NCBI GenBank assembly: GCA_000696115.1
Contig: JJOH01000009.1
Coordinates: 62,001 to 126,000, forward strand
Source of the DNA: Streptomyces olindensis
GTDB lineage: Bacteria; Actinomycetota; Actinomycetes; Streptomycetales; Streptomycetaceae
Reading direction: 5' to 3'
DNA length: 64,000 nt
Position 1 is the stretch's first letter, and every line of letters starts with the position of its first letter. This document shows, piece after piece, positions 8,837 through 17,151 of this stretch. Under the pieces are notes generated by a model, which saw nothing but the letters and a program-made list of their open reading frames with translations, had not been told where the DNA came from and did not search any database. Position numbers and translations under genes: made by a program.

Positions 8837-10198
8837 ATGGACCGCCGCATTTTCGGGCTGGAGAACGAGTACGGCGTCACGTGCACGTTCAGGGGACAGC
8901 GCCGCCTGTCTCCTGACGAGGTGGCGCGGTACCTCTTCCGCCGTGTCGTGTCATGGGGCCGCAGCAGCAATGTCTTTCTGCGAAACGGCGCCCGCCTCTA
9001 TCTCGACGTGGGATCGCATCCGGAATACGCGACACCGGAATGTGACAACGTGATCGAACTGGTCACCCACGACAAAGCGGGCGAGCGCATTCTCGAAGGA
9101 CTCCTGGTGGACGCCGAACGACGCCTGCACGAGGAGGGAATCGCGGGCGACGTCTACCTCTTCAAGAACAACACCGACTCGGCGGGCAACTCCTACGGAT
9201 GCCACGAGAACTATCTCGTGGCGCGGCACGGGGAGTTCTCGCGGCTCGCGGACATTCTGATTCCGTTCCTGGTCACGCGGCAGTTGCTGTGCGGTGCCGG
9301 CAAGGTGCTGCAGACGCCGCGCGGGGCCGTGTACTGCGTCAGCCAGCGGGCCGAGCACATCTGGGAGGGCGTCTCCTCGGCGACGACCCGCTCCCGGCCG
9401 ATCATCAACACCCGCGACGAGCCGCACGCGGACGCCGAGCGCTACCGCCGCCTGCACGTCATCGTGGGCGACTCGAACATGTCCGAGACGACGATGCTGC
9501 TCAAGGTCGGCGCCACCGACCTGGTACTGCGCATGATCGAGGCGGGCACGGTGATGCGCGACCTCACCCTGGAGAACCCGATCCGGGCGATCCGCGAGGT
9601 CAGCCACGACATCACCGGCCGCCGCAAGGTCCGCCTGGCCAGCGGACGCGAGGCCTCCGCCCTGGAGGTGCAGCGCGAGTACTACGAGAAGGCCCTGGAC
9701 TTCTGCGAGCGCCGCGGCATCCGCACCGGCACCGTCGAGCAGGTCCTGGAGCTGTGGGGCCGCACGCTGGACGCGATCGAGACCGAGGACCTCGACCGCA
9801 TCGGCACCGAGATCGACTGGGTCATGAAGTACAAGCTCCTCGAGCGGTACCGGGCCAAGCACAACATGACCATGTCGCACCCGCGGGTCGCGCAGATAGA
9901 CCTCGCCTACCACGACATCCACCGCCGTCGCGGCCTGTACTACCTGCTGGAGAAGAAGGGCCAGGCAGCCCGCGTCTGCAACGACTTGAAGATCTTCGAG
10001 GGCAAGTCCGTCCCGCCGCAGACCACTCGGGCCCGGCTGCGCGGCGACTTCATCCGGCGCGCCCAGGAGCAGCGCCGTGACTTCACGGTCGACTGGGTCC
10101 ACCTCAAGCTCAACGACCAGGCTCAGCGCACCGTGTTGTGCAAGGACCCGTTCCGTTCCGTGGACGACCGGGTGGAGAAGCTGATCGCCGGAATGTGA
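8837..10198 (+). CDS. pafA: PafA, Pup-protein ligase
   Basis: 453 residues. Catalyses ATP-dependent isopeptide bond formation between the C-terminal Glu of Pup and substrate lysines. Seen: GLENEYG motif with metal-binding Glu9, catalytic Asp57 in [32 protein letters not shown], and the [23 protein letters not shown] stretch shared nearly word for word with Dop at 1868. It lacks the Dop-specific loop. It is separated from the proteasome operon by the LacI/MFS pair, unlike in compact mycobacterial loci, and begins the pafA-FKBP-pafBC-tat block. Confidence 0.96.
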   Translation: MDRRIFGLENEYGVTCTFRGQRRLSPDEVARYLFRRVVSWGRSSNVFLRNGARLYLDVGSHPEYATPECDNVIELVTHDKAGERILEGLLVDAERRLHEEGIAGDVYLFKNNTDSAGNSYGCHENYLVARHGEFSRLADILIPFLVTRQLLCGAGKVLQTPRGAVYCVSQRAEHIWEGVSSATTRSRPIINTRDEPHADAERYRRLHVIVGDSNMSETTMLLKVGATDLVLRMIEAGTVMRDLTLENPIRAIREVSHDITGRRKVRLASGREASALEVQREYYEKALDFCERRGIRTGTVEQVLELWGRTLDAIETEDLDRIGTEIDWVMKYKLLERYRAKHNMTMSHPRVAQIDLAYHDIHRRRGLYYLLEKKGQAARVCNDLKIFEGKSVPPQTTRARLRGDFIRRAQEQRRDFTVDWVHLKLNDQAQRTVLCKDPFRSVDDRVEKLIAGM

Positions 10199-10328
10199 GG
10201 AATTGCGCCGGCGGGAAAATCGCCGGAACGCCACACGGGCGCCGTACGTTACAAGTGCGGCGCCCTTCTCACGCCGTAGAGTTGCGCGCACGCCATCAAC
10301 GAGATCGACCGATTACGAGGCCCCCACA

Positions 10329-11330
10329 GTGCGCCGACGCTCACTTCTCATCTCCGTACCCGCAGGACTGGCCACGCTCGCCGCATGCGGTGACGACAAG
10401 TCCGACTCGAGCAAGGCCAGCGACAGCCCGTCGCCCTCACCGTCGGGTCCCTCCGCGGCCCCGCCGCCGAAGATCGTCGACGGTCCGCTGCCGGCGGTCA
10501 CGGCGGGCGCCAAGTTCGACGAGAAGCCGACGGTCGCCAAGGGCAGCGGAGAGCCGTCGAAGCAGCTCGCGGTGAAGACCCTGATCGCGGGCAGCGGCAA
10601 GACCGTCGCGGAGAACGACTTCGTCGTCGCGCACTACCTGGGCCAGGTGTGGAACACCGCCAAGGTCTTCGACAACTCCTACGACCGCAAGGCCCGCCTG
10701 GCCATCCAGCTCACCCAGGGCCAGATCATCGACGGCTGGCGGTACGCGCTGGCCGGCAAGAAGGCCGGCAGCCGCATCGAGATGGCCGTCCCGCCGACCT
10801 GGGGCTACGGCTCGCAGGGCAACCCGCAGGCGGGCATCAAGGGCACCGACACCCTGGTCTTCGTCGTGGACGTGCAGGACACGTTCAACGCCACCAGCTC
10901 CGCCAAGGGCAAGCAGGTCCCGCAGGACGACGCGGACCTCCCGAAGGTCGGCACCAACACCGACGGCAAGGCCCCCTCCATCGAGGTGCCCAAGGCCACC
11001 GCCCCGAAGAAGCTCGTCGCCGAGTACGTCCTGGAGGGCGACGGCGAGGAGGTCGCCGCCGGCAACAGCGTGCTCGTGCAGTACAAGGGCGTGCTGTGGG
11101 ACGGCGGCAAGGAGTTCGACTCCTCCTACGCCAACAAGCAGCTGGTGTCGTTCTCGCTCCAGCAGGTCGTCAAGGGCTGGGCGCAGGGCCTGACCGGCAA
11201 GAAGGTCGGCAGTCGCGTCCTCATCGTCATCCCGCCGGAGCTGGGCTACGGCGACAATCCGCCGCAGGGCAGCGGCATCAAGAAGGACTCCACGCTGGTC
11301 TTCTCGGTGGACATCCTCGCGAAGCTGTGA
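10329..11330 (+). CDS. Lipoprotein with tandem FKBP-type peptidyl-prolyl isomerase domains
   Basis: 333 residues from GTG 10329. Arg-rich N-terminus (RRRSLLISV), hydrophobic core and a lipobox LAAC predict a lipid-anchored exported protein, possibly through the Tat route. A Ser/Pro linker follows, then two FKBP domains: about residues 80-185 (VFDNSYDR, IIDGWRYALAGKKAGSR, WGYGSQG) and about 225-333 (EFDSSYANK, VVKGWAQGLTGKKVGSR, LGYGDNPP). It would assist folding of exported proteins. A second, cytosolic single-domain FKBP follows directly. Confidence 0.9.
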   Translation: MRRRSLLISVPAGLATLAACGDDKSDSSKASDSPSPSPSGPSAAPPPKIVDGPLPAVTAGAKFDEKPTVAKGSGEPSKQLAVKTLIAGSGKTVAENDFVVAHYLGQVWNTAKVFDNSYDRKARLAIQLTQGQIIDGWRYALAGKKAGSRIEMAVPPTWGYGSQGNPQAGIKGTDTLVFVVDVQDTFNATSSAKGKQVPQDDADLPKVGTNTDGKAPSIEVPKATAPKKLVAEYVLEGDGEEVAAGNSVLVQYKGVLWDGGKEFDSSYANKQLVSFSLQQVVKGWAQGLTGKKVGSRVLIVIPPELGYGDNPPQGSGIKKDSTLVFSVDILAKL

Positions 11331-11391
11331 CGTGCGGGGGATGTAAGACTGTGCGTGTTCGCCTTTCCGCAGACAAGCAGGAGCTAGAGAC

Positions 11392-11763
11392 GTGAGCATC
11401 GACAAGCCCGAGATCGACTTCCCGGGCGGCGAGCCCCCGGCGGACCTCGAGATCAAGGACATCTGGGAAGGCGACGGCCCGGTCGCGCAGGCGGGCCAGA
11501 CCGTCACCGTGCACTACGTCGGTGTCGCCTTCAGCACGGGCGAGGAGTTCGACGCCAGCTGGAACCGCGGGACGCCGTTCCGCTTCCCGCTGGGCGGCGG
11601 CCGGGTCATCAAGGGCTGGGACCAGGGCGTGCAGGGTATGAAGGTCGGCGGCCGCCGCCAGCTGACCGTCCCCGCCCACCTCGCCTACGGCAACCAGAGC
11701 CCGACCCCGGCGATCAAGCCCGGCGAGACGCTGATCTTCGTGGTCGACCTGCTCGGGGTCTGA
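11392..11763 (+). CDS. Cytosolic FKBP-type peptidyl-prolyl cis-trans isomerase
   Basis: 123 residues, a single FKBP domain without signal peptide. Active-site signatures seen: VHYVGVAFSTGEEFDASW, FRFPLGGGRVIKGWDQGV, GGRRQLTVP, HLAYG and the closing LIFVVDLL strand. Start GTG 11392 follows GGAGCTAGAGAC. The gene lies 61 bases behind the lipoprotein FKBP and ends at a strong terminator, so the two isomerases may form a unit. Confidence 0.92.
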   Translation: MSIDKPEIDFPGGEPPADLEIKDIWEGDGPVAQAGQTVTVHYVGVAFSTGEEFDASWNRGTPFRFPLGGGRVIKGWDQGVQGMKVGGRRQLTVPAHLAYGNQSPTPAIKPGETLIFVVDLLGV

Positions 11764-11791
11764 GCAAGGTTCGGACAGACTCGATCACGTG

Positions 11792-11819
11792 GGGCCCATG
11801 CCTGCTCGGGCATGGGCCC
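11792..11819 (+). terminator. Terminator after the FKBP genes
   Basis: Perfect 11-bp stem GGGCCCATGCC (11792-11802) with its complement (11809-11819) and a short T-run (TCGGCTTTT) downstream. Confidence 0.75.
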
Positions 11820-11892
11820 TCGGCTTTTGCCGTGCCACCCTGTGGCGGTACGGTCATCGCTCGTAAGCACCATAGGGAGGCGAAGCGCGTCG

Positions 11893-12870
11893 ATGGCCAT
11901 TGCCAAGGCCGAGCGGCTGATGAACCTGGCGCTGTGTCTGCTCGGGACGCGGCGGCCGCTCAGCAAGCGCGAGCTGCGCGACTCCATCGAGGCCTATGTA
12001 GAGGCCTTCGGACCGGGCAACGGATCGTCCGGCTCCGACGACTCCTTCAACCGCATGTTCGAGCGCGACAAGGACGACCTGCGCGAACTCGGACTCGTCA
12101 TCGAGACGGTGGAGAGCCTCGACGGCGAGGTCGGCTACCTGGCCCGCCGCGACAGCAACCGCCTGCCGCCCATCACCCTGGACGCCGAGGAGGCCGCCGC
12201 GCTGGGGCTCGCCGCCAAGGTGTGGCAGCAGGCCCGGCTCGCCGGCGCGGCCAGCGGCGCCCTGCAGAAGCTGCGCGCGGCCGGACTCCCCGAGGACGTC
12301 GACCCGTACGGCCCGCACGGCGCGCTGGAGCCGCGCATCCCCGTGCACGAGGCGGCCTTCGAGCCGCTGATGCTGGCCTGCCGGGACCGCCGGCCCGTCG
12401 TCTTCGACTACCGCAAGGCCACCGCCGCGCACCCCGAGCAGCGGCACGTGGAGCCGTGGGCGCTGGAGTGCTGGCGGGGCCACTGGTACCTGGCGGGCTG
12501 GGACCGCGACCGGGGCGCCGAGCGGGTGTTCCGGCTGTCCCGGATCACCGGCAAGGTCCGCTCGCGCGGTGGCCGCTACACCGCTGACGTCCCGGACGTC
12601 GTCACCGTTCGTGAGACCGTCGCGAGCTGGGCCGGGGAGATCGCCGACCGCTCGGCGCGGATCCGGCTGCGCTCGGACGCGGGGTACCCCCTTCGGGCGA
12701 AGGCCACGTCCGTGCGGGAACTCGGCGACGGCTGGGACGAGTTGGAGATTCCGTACGGCCACGGGCTGGACGCGTGGCTGGTGGAGTTCGGGCCGGACGT
12801 GGTCGTCCTGGAGCCCGCCGAGCTGCGGGCCGACGTGGTGGACCGGCTGCGGGCCGTGGCCAAGGGTTGA
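11893..12870 (+). CDS. pafB: PafB-like WYL-domain regulator
   Basis: 325 residues. Winged-helix N-terminus (MAIAKAERLMNLALCLLGTRRPLSKRELRDSIEAY) followed by a WYL domain (VFDYRKA, EPWALECWRGHWYLAGWD, FRLSRI) and a WCX-like C-terminal extension. In mycobacteria PafB and PafC form a complex that activates DNA-damage genes independently of LexA. ATG 11893 follows GGGAGGCGAAGCG. Next gene, also WYL, starts 17 bases later, matching the pafB-pafC pair order downstream of pafA. WYL domains are thought to sense single-stranded DNA or nucleotides. Confidence 0.88.
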   Translation: MAIAKAERLMNLALCLLGTRRPLSKRELRDSIEAYVEAFGPGNGSSGSDDSFNRMFERDKDDLRELGLVIETVESLDGEVGYLARRDSNRLPPITLDAEEAAALGLAAKVWQQARLAGAASGALQKLRAAGLPEDVDPYGPHGALEPRIPVHEAAFEPLMLACRDRRPVVFDYRKATAAHPEQRHVEPWALECWRGHWYLAGWDRDRGAERVFRLSRITGKVRSRGGRYTADVPDVVTVRETVASWAGEIADRSARIRLRSDAGYPLRAKATSVRELGDGWDELEIPYGHGLDAWLVEFGPDVVVLEPAELRADVVDRLRAVAKG

Positions 12871-12887
12871 GGGGGAGCGGGAAGACA

Positions 12888-13952
12888 GTGGCAGGCAAAC
12901 CGGTCAGGCCCGTGAACGCCATCGACCAGACCCGGCGGATGCTCTCCCTGGTGACGTATCTGAGGGAGCGCCCCGGGGCCCGGGTCGAGGACGTCGCGCG
13001 CGCCTTCGGTATCACCGAGGACGAGCTGGTCTCCGACCTCGACGTGCTGCCCATGTGCGGCACGAGTTTCCGCGGGGGCGACCTGCTCGACATCGACACC
13101 GACGGCGAGCGCATCTGGTGGCACAACCCGGCCGCCCTCGCGGCGGAGGCCGCCGAGCCGCTCAGACTCGCCGCCGACGAGGCCACCGCCCTGCTCGTCG
13201 CCGCCCGGGCCGTGTCCACCCTGCCCGGACTGCGCGAGAGCGACCGGCAGGCGCTGCTGCGGGCGACGGCCAAGGTGGAGGCCGCGGCCGGCGAGGCGGC
13301 CGGTGCCAGTTCGCGGTTGTCGGTGACCTTCGAGTCCGAGGGCGGTGTCTTCGCGGACGTCGACCGGGCGATCGCCGAGCGCCGCCGGCTGTGGATCCGC
13401 TACTACTCGCCCGCGCGTGACGAGGTCACCGAGCGCGAGATCGACCCCATCCGCCTGGTCAGCGTCGGGCACACGTATGTCGAGGCCTGGTGCCGCCGCT
13501 CGGAGGCGCGCCGCACCTTCCGGCTCGACCGGGTCGCCGAGATCAAGATCCTGGACGAGCCGTCGGCGCCGCCGGAGATCGAGCTGCGGGACCTGTCCGA
13601 GGCGCTGGTGCAGCCCGCGGCCGAGGACCCGGAGGTCGTGGTCGAGGTCGGCCCCGGCGGCCGCTGGGTCGCCGAGTACTACCCGCACGACAGCGCGGAC
13701 GAGCTGGCGGACGGCGGACTCCGTATCACTCTGCGGACCCCCGACCCCGCGTCGCTGCGGCGCCTGGCGCTGCGGCTCGGCCGGGACGGCCGGATCGTCT
13801 CCCCGCCGGAGCTGGCCGACAGCGCCCGGCAGGCGGCCCGCGAGGCGCTGGCGGCGTACGACGGGATCGAGGCGGCCGACGCGGTGGAGACCGCCGAGGC
13901 GCCGCACGTGGTGCACGCGGTTCCGGACGGGCCGGACGGCAGACGCGAGTGA
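12888..13952 (+). CDS. pafC: PafC-like WYL-domain regulator
   Basis: 354 residues from GTG 12888 (GGGGGAGCGGGAAG upstream). N-terminal winged helix (RRMLSLVTYLRERPGARVEDVARAFGI), a WYL domain around IRYYSPARDEVTEREIDPIRLV ... YVEAWCRRSEARRTFRLDRV, and a C-terminal WCX domain. It pairs with the upstream PafB-like protein; in mycobacteria the two act together as a transcription activator of DNA repair genes. The spacing of 17 bases supports cotranscription. Confidence 0.88.
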   Translation: MAGKPVRPVNAIDQTRRMLSLVTYLRERPGARVEDVARAFGITEDELVSDLDVLPMCGTSFRGGDLLDIDTDGERIWWHNPAALAAEAAEPLRLAADEATALLVAARAVSTLPGLRESDRQALLRATAKVEAAAGEAAGASSRLSVTFESEGGVFADVDRAIAERRRLWIRYYSPARDEVTEREIDPIRLVSVGHTYVEAWCRRSEARRTFRLDRVAEIKILDEPSAPPEIELRDLSEALVQPAAEDPEVVVEVGPGGRWVAEYYPHDSADELADGGLRITLRTPDPASLRRLALRLGRDGRIVSPPELADSARQAAREALAAYDGIEAADAVETAEAPHVVHAVPDGPDGRRE

Positions 13953-14052
13953 GCCACAGGCGCCCACCGGCGTCGGCGGCCCGGCCCGGCCGCCCCGCAC
14001 ACCGGCCGCGGTGCCCCGGAGGCGAACGACCCCAGGAAGAGGAGCGAGGGCT

Positions 14053-14346
14053 GTGAGCGAGTCGGCGACGTCCGGTGCGCGGGGCATGACGGTGGAGTCC
14101 GCGTTCGCCGGCATGAGAAGCGTGTCCCCGGTGGTGTTCAAGGCGGGCTGCCCGGACTGCCGGAGGCGCTTCGAGCTCACCGCGGGCTCCCTGCGCCTCG
14201 CCATCGGGGCCACGAGCCGTACCACCTTCTACTCGTTCACCTGCCCGGAGTGCGGCGCGTCGGTCCGCAAGCCGGCGGGGGAGCGGATCGTGGAGCTGCT
14301 GACCGGCGGCGGCGTGCGCACCCTGCGGCTGCACTCGACCCTCTAG
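14053..14346 (+). CDS. Small zinc-ribbon protein of unknown function
   Basis: 97 residues from GTG 14053 with GGAAGAGGAGCGAGG upstream; ATG at 14086 is another choice. Two CxxC pairs (CPDCRRRFEL and CPECGASV) about 33 residues apart form a likely zinc ribbon. No catalytic motif is visible. It sits between pafC and the tat genes, on the same strand. Possible role in nucleic-acid or protein binding; not assignable further. Confidence 0.7.
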   Translation: MSESATSGARGMTVESAFAGMRSVSPVVFKAGCPDCRRRFELTAGSLRLAIGATSRTTFYSFTCPECGASVRKPAGERIVELLTGGGVRTLRLHSTL

Positions 14347-14369
14347 CGGGACGAGCCCCGGGAAAGGTC

Positions 14370-14375
14370 TAGGCT
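14370..14375 (+). promoter_or_regulatory. Candidate -10 element, leaderless start
   Basis: TAGGCT ends 7 bases before the ATG at 14383 and no ribosome site lies between, suggesting a leaderless transcript for the small membrane protein. Confidence 0.4.
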
Positions 14376-14382
14376 CGGCGTC

Positions 14383-14577
14383 ATGTTCTGGCCGATGTTC
14401 GCGATTGCCGTGGGTTTCCTGGGTCTCTCCGTGCTCGGGGTGCTCGCCGTGCGGGTGTTCGTGGAGGCACAGCGCCTGGGCAGGCAGGTCACGGATTCGG
14501 CACGCCGGATCAGCCGGGCCGCCGACGACCTGGAGCGGGCGGCGGAGAGCGCGGCCCGGTCCGTGGACGCGCTGTGA
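14383..14577 (+). CDS. Small single-pass membrane protein
   Basis: 64 residues: one N-terminal membrane segment (about residues 3-24) then an amphipathic alpha-helical tail (RRISRAADDLERAAESAARSV) likely to form a coiled coil. No family recognised. It lies just upstream of tatA and itself looks somewhat TatA-like in layout (short membrane helix plus amphipathic helix), but lacks the FG hinge motif. No Shine-Dalgarno; probably leaderless. Confidence 0.65.
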   Translation: MFWPMFAIAVGFLGLSVLGVLAVRVFVEAQRLGRQVTDSARRISRAADDLERAAESAARSVDAL

Positions 14578-14638
14578 GGCGTCCGGCGGGCGACCTCTTG
14601 TTGCGCTTCGGGACACTTCGCCCTGTCACCTCGGCGGT

Positions 14639-14796
14639 TCGGACAGGTACTCTGCTGGTCGCGGCCCGGTTAACGAGGCACTGGCCGCGGACGGGAGTAC
14701 GCACAGGGATTGCAGAGGGATTGCCTCACGTTCACCCCTGAGCGTTACGATCGCTGTCGACACGATCGTTCGGACATTTGTCCGACCGGTCGGACA
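14639..14796. promoter_or_regulatory. tatA leader with repeated TCGGACA boxes and a 16-bp palindrome
   Basis: TCGGACA occurs at 14639-14645, 14770-14776 and 14790-14796; the middle copy forms with TGTCCGA a 16-bp perfect palindrome (14770-14785). TACGAT near 14746 with TTGCCT about 19 bases upstream may be a promoter, which would put the palindrome close to the transcription start. An operator for an unknown regulator of the Tat genes is likely. Confidence 0.45.
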
Positions 14797-14836
14797 GCAC
14801 CCCACCACAGCCGCCTCGGTGAGAAGGTAAAGACTT

Positions 14837-15118
14837 ATGTTCGGAAGGCTCGGAGCCCCCGAGATCATTCTCATCCTCGTCGTCATCATCCTGCTGTTCG
14901 GCGCGAAGAAGCTTCCGGACATGGCTCGGTCGCTCGGCAAGTCCGCCCGCATCCTCAAGAGCGAGGCCAAGGCGATGAAGGACGAGAACAAGTCGTCCAC
15001 GACCCCGGCCGGCCCGCCGAACAACGACGAGCCCGCGCAGCGCACCATCCAGGCCGCCCCCGGTGACGTGACCAGCTCGCGCCCGGTCAACGAGCCGACG
15101 GACACGACCAAGCGCTGA
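14837..15118 (+). CDS. tatA: Sec-independent protein translocase TatA
   Basis: 93 residues. Forms the translocation pore of the twin-arginine pathway. Short membrane helix (EIILILVVIILL, residues 8-20), the FG hinge (FGAKKLPDMARSLGKSARILK) and a charged, disordered tail. Start ATG 14837 follows GAGAAGGTAAAG. tatC follows 47 bases downstream. No tatB is seen here. Many Streptomyces proteins use Tat, including probably the secreted hydrolase at 62743. Confidence 0.95.
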   Translation: MFGRLGAPEIILILVVIILLFGAKKLPDMARSLGKSARILKSEAKAMKDENKSSTTPAGPPNNDEPAQRTIQAAPGDVTSSRPVNEPTDTTKR

Positions 15119-15165
15119 CGCAGGGCCGGTGACCTCCGGCCCGCCGCACGAGATGGGAACGTGGG

Positions 15166-16128
15166 TTGCTGAAGTCTGCCCGCAAGAAGGAGAAGGACCC
15201 CGAGGGGCGGATGCCCCTCGCGGAGCACCTTCGCGAGCTCCGCAACCGGCTCGCCAAGGCGATCCTGGCGATCGTCGTCGTCACGGTCTTCGCCGCCTTC
15301 TTCTACAACGACATCATCAACTTGATCACCAAGCCGATCCTCGACTCGGTCGGCTGTGACAAGACCTTCGCGGAACTGGCCAGGGCGCAGGCGGGCTCGA
15401 AGCCGTGTGCGCAGATCACCATCAACGGCCTGCTCACGCCCTTCACCCTGGCACTCAAGGTGTCGCTGATGGCCGGCGTCGTGCTGGCCTCGCCGGTCTG
15501 GCTCTACCAGCTGTGGGCCTTCATCGCGCCGGGCCTGCACCGGCACGAGAAGAAGTACGCCTACGCCTTCGTCGCCACGGGCGCCCCGCTGTTCATCATC
15601 GGCGCCTACTTCGCCTACACGGTCCTCCCGACCACGGCGAAGGTACTGCTCGAGTTCACCCCGGGCGGCACGTCCAACCTCCTTCCGCTGGACGACCTGC
15701 TCGACCTGGTCATGCGGATGGTGCTCGTCTTCGGCCTCTCCTTCGAGCTGCCGCTGCTGCTGGTCATGCTCAACCTCACCGGGGCGATCACCGGCAAGCG
15801 CATGCTCGGCTGGTGGCGCGCCATGATCATGGGCATCACGGTGTTCGCGGCCATCGCCACGCCCAGCACCGACCCGCTGACGATGCTGGCGCTCGCCGCG
15901 CCGATCTGGATCCTGTACTTCGCCGCGGTGGTCTTCTCCTTGGTCAACGACCGTCGGCGCAGCCGCCGCGAGGCCCTCGGCCCCGCCGACGACGAGGCGT
16001 CCGAACTGGATCTCACCCCCGAGGACATCGGCGAGATCGAGCCCGTGACCACCAGCCGGGCGGCGCTGCCCGAGCAGGCGAGCGCGGAACGCTCGGACCG
16101 GGTCAACGGTTATGACGACGTGACCTGA
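15166..16128 (+). CDS. tatC: Sec-independent protein translocase TatC
   Basis: 320 residues, six membrane spans. Receptor for twin-arginine signal peptides. Characteristic cytoplasmic start (MPLAEHLRELRNRLAKAI), the KVSLMAGVVLASPVWLYQLWAFIAPGL region and the FELPLLLVML stretch are visible. TTG 15166 is taken as start because it lies near GATGGGAACGTGGG and extends the typical basic N-terminus; ATG at 15211 would give a shorter protein. Follows tatA in the order pafBC-tatAC-helY also seen in mycobacteria. Confidence 0.93.
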   Translation: MLKSARKKEKDPEGRMPLAEHLRELRNRLAKAILAIVVVTVFAAFFYNDIINLITKPILDSVGCDKTFAELARAQAGSKPCAQITINGLLTPFTLALKVSLMAGVVLASPVWLYQLWAFIAPGLHRHEKKYAYAFVATGAPLFIIGAYFAYTVLPTTAKVLLEFTPGGTSNLLPLDDLLDLVMRMVLVFGLSFELPLLLVMLNLTGAITGKRMLGWWRAMIMGITVFAAIATPSTDPLTMLALAAPIWILYFAAVVFSLVNDRRRSRREALGPADDEASELDLTPEDIGEIEPVTTSRAALPEQASAERSDRVNGYDDVT

Positions 16129-16146
16129 AGATCCGCGGGCAGCTCA

Positions 16147-16152
16147 TAGGGT
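16147..16152 (+). promoter_or_regulatory. Candidate -10 element, leaderless start
   Basis: TAGGGT ends 7 bases before the GTG at 16160 with no ribosome site between. Confidence 0.4.
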
Positions 16153-16159
16153 CGGTCGC

Positions 16160-17050
16160 GTGACCAGCGAGATCACCCTCTTCGTCAACCCCACCGCGGG
16201 CCGCGGCCGGGGCGCCCGCGCGGCGCAGCCGGCCGCTTCCGCTTTGCGGGCGGCCGGTTTCTCGGTGCGCACGGTGCTCGGGGAGGACGCCGCGGACGCC
16301 CTCGTCCGCGCGCGTGCCGCCGTCGAGGCGGGCACCGGAGCGCTGATAGCCGTCGGCGGTGACGGCATGGCCAACCTCGCCCTGCGGGCCGTCGCGGGCA
16401 CGCTCACCCCGCTCGGCCTGGTCGCCGTCGGCGCCGGCAACGACTTCGCCCGCGCCCTCGGCCTGCCCGTGCGTGAGCCGGCCGCGGCGGGCCGCATGAT
16501 CGCCGACGCCCTCAAGTGCGAGCGGATCAGGGACATCGACCTCGGACAGGTCGGCGACCGCTGGTTCGGCACCGTCCTCGCCTCCGGCTTCGACTCCCGC
16601 GTCAACGACCGGGGCAACCGCATGCGCCGCCCCGCCGGGCGCCTGAAGTACGACCTGGCGATGCTCGCCGAGCTGGCCGCGTTCCGGCCCCTTGCGTACC
16701 GCATCCGGCTGGACGACGGCGAGGTGCGCGAGATCGAGGCCACCCTCGTGGCCGTCGGCAACGGCTCCTCCTACGGCGGCGGGATGCGGATCTGCCCCGG
16801 CGCCGACCCGACCGACGGGATGTTCGACATCACGGTGGTCGGGGACTGCAGCCGTACGACGCTGCTGCGGGTGTTCCCGAGGGTGTACAGGGGGACGCAC
16901 GTCGACCACCCGAAGGTGACGGTGCTGCGGGCGGCCCGGGTGGAGATCGCCGCCGAGGACGTCACCGGCTACGCCGACGGGGAGCCGCTCGGTCCGCTGC
17001 CGCTGACCGCGCGCTGCGTGCGCGGGGGCGTGCGGGTCGTCGGCCCCTGA
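16160..17050 (+). CDS. Diacylglycerol kinase / YegS-type lipid kinase
   Basis: 296 residues. Soluble lipid kinase that phosphorylates diacylglycerol or related lipids using ATP. Seen: N-terminal LFVNPTAGRGRG, nucleotide motif VGGDGMANLALRAV (GGDG with Met-Ala in place of the usual Thr-X) and GAGNDFARALGLP. The C-terminal beta-sandwich (VGNGSSYGGGMRICPGADPTDGMFDI) is typical. Start GTG 16160 appears leaderless. Lies between tatC and the helicase on the same strand. Confidence 0.9.
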   Translation: MTSEITLFVNPTAGRGRGARAAQPAASALRAAGFSVRTVLGEDAADALVRARAAVEAGTGALIAVGGDGMANLALRAVAGTLTPLGLVAVGAGNDFARALGLPVREPAAAGRMIADALKCERIRDIDLGQVGDRWFGTVLASGFDSRVNDRGNRMRRPAGRLKYDLAMLAELAAFRPLAYRIRLDDGEVREIEATLVAVGNGSSYGGGMRICPGADPTDGMFDITVVGDCSRTTLLRVFPRVYRGTHVDHPKVTVLRAARVEIAAEDVTGYADGEPLGPLPLTARCVRGGVRVVGP

Positions 17051-17151
17051 GGCCCGTCGCCCCTGAGCTGCGCCGATCCCCGGTTTCACAGGGACGGATC
17101 CGGATAATGATCGTCCTGTTGTCAGTGCGGCCCGGTACGCTCGAAAGCACG

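Noticed and set aside
14383..14577. Small membrane protein as TatB or a second TatA
   Set aside because: It has the short-helix plus amphipathic-helix layout but no FG hinge and no Glu/Pro typical of TatA/B.
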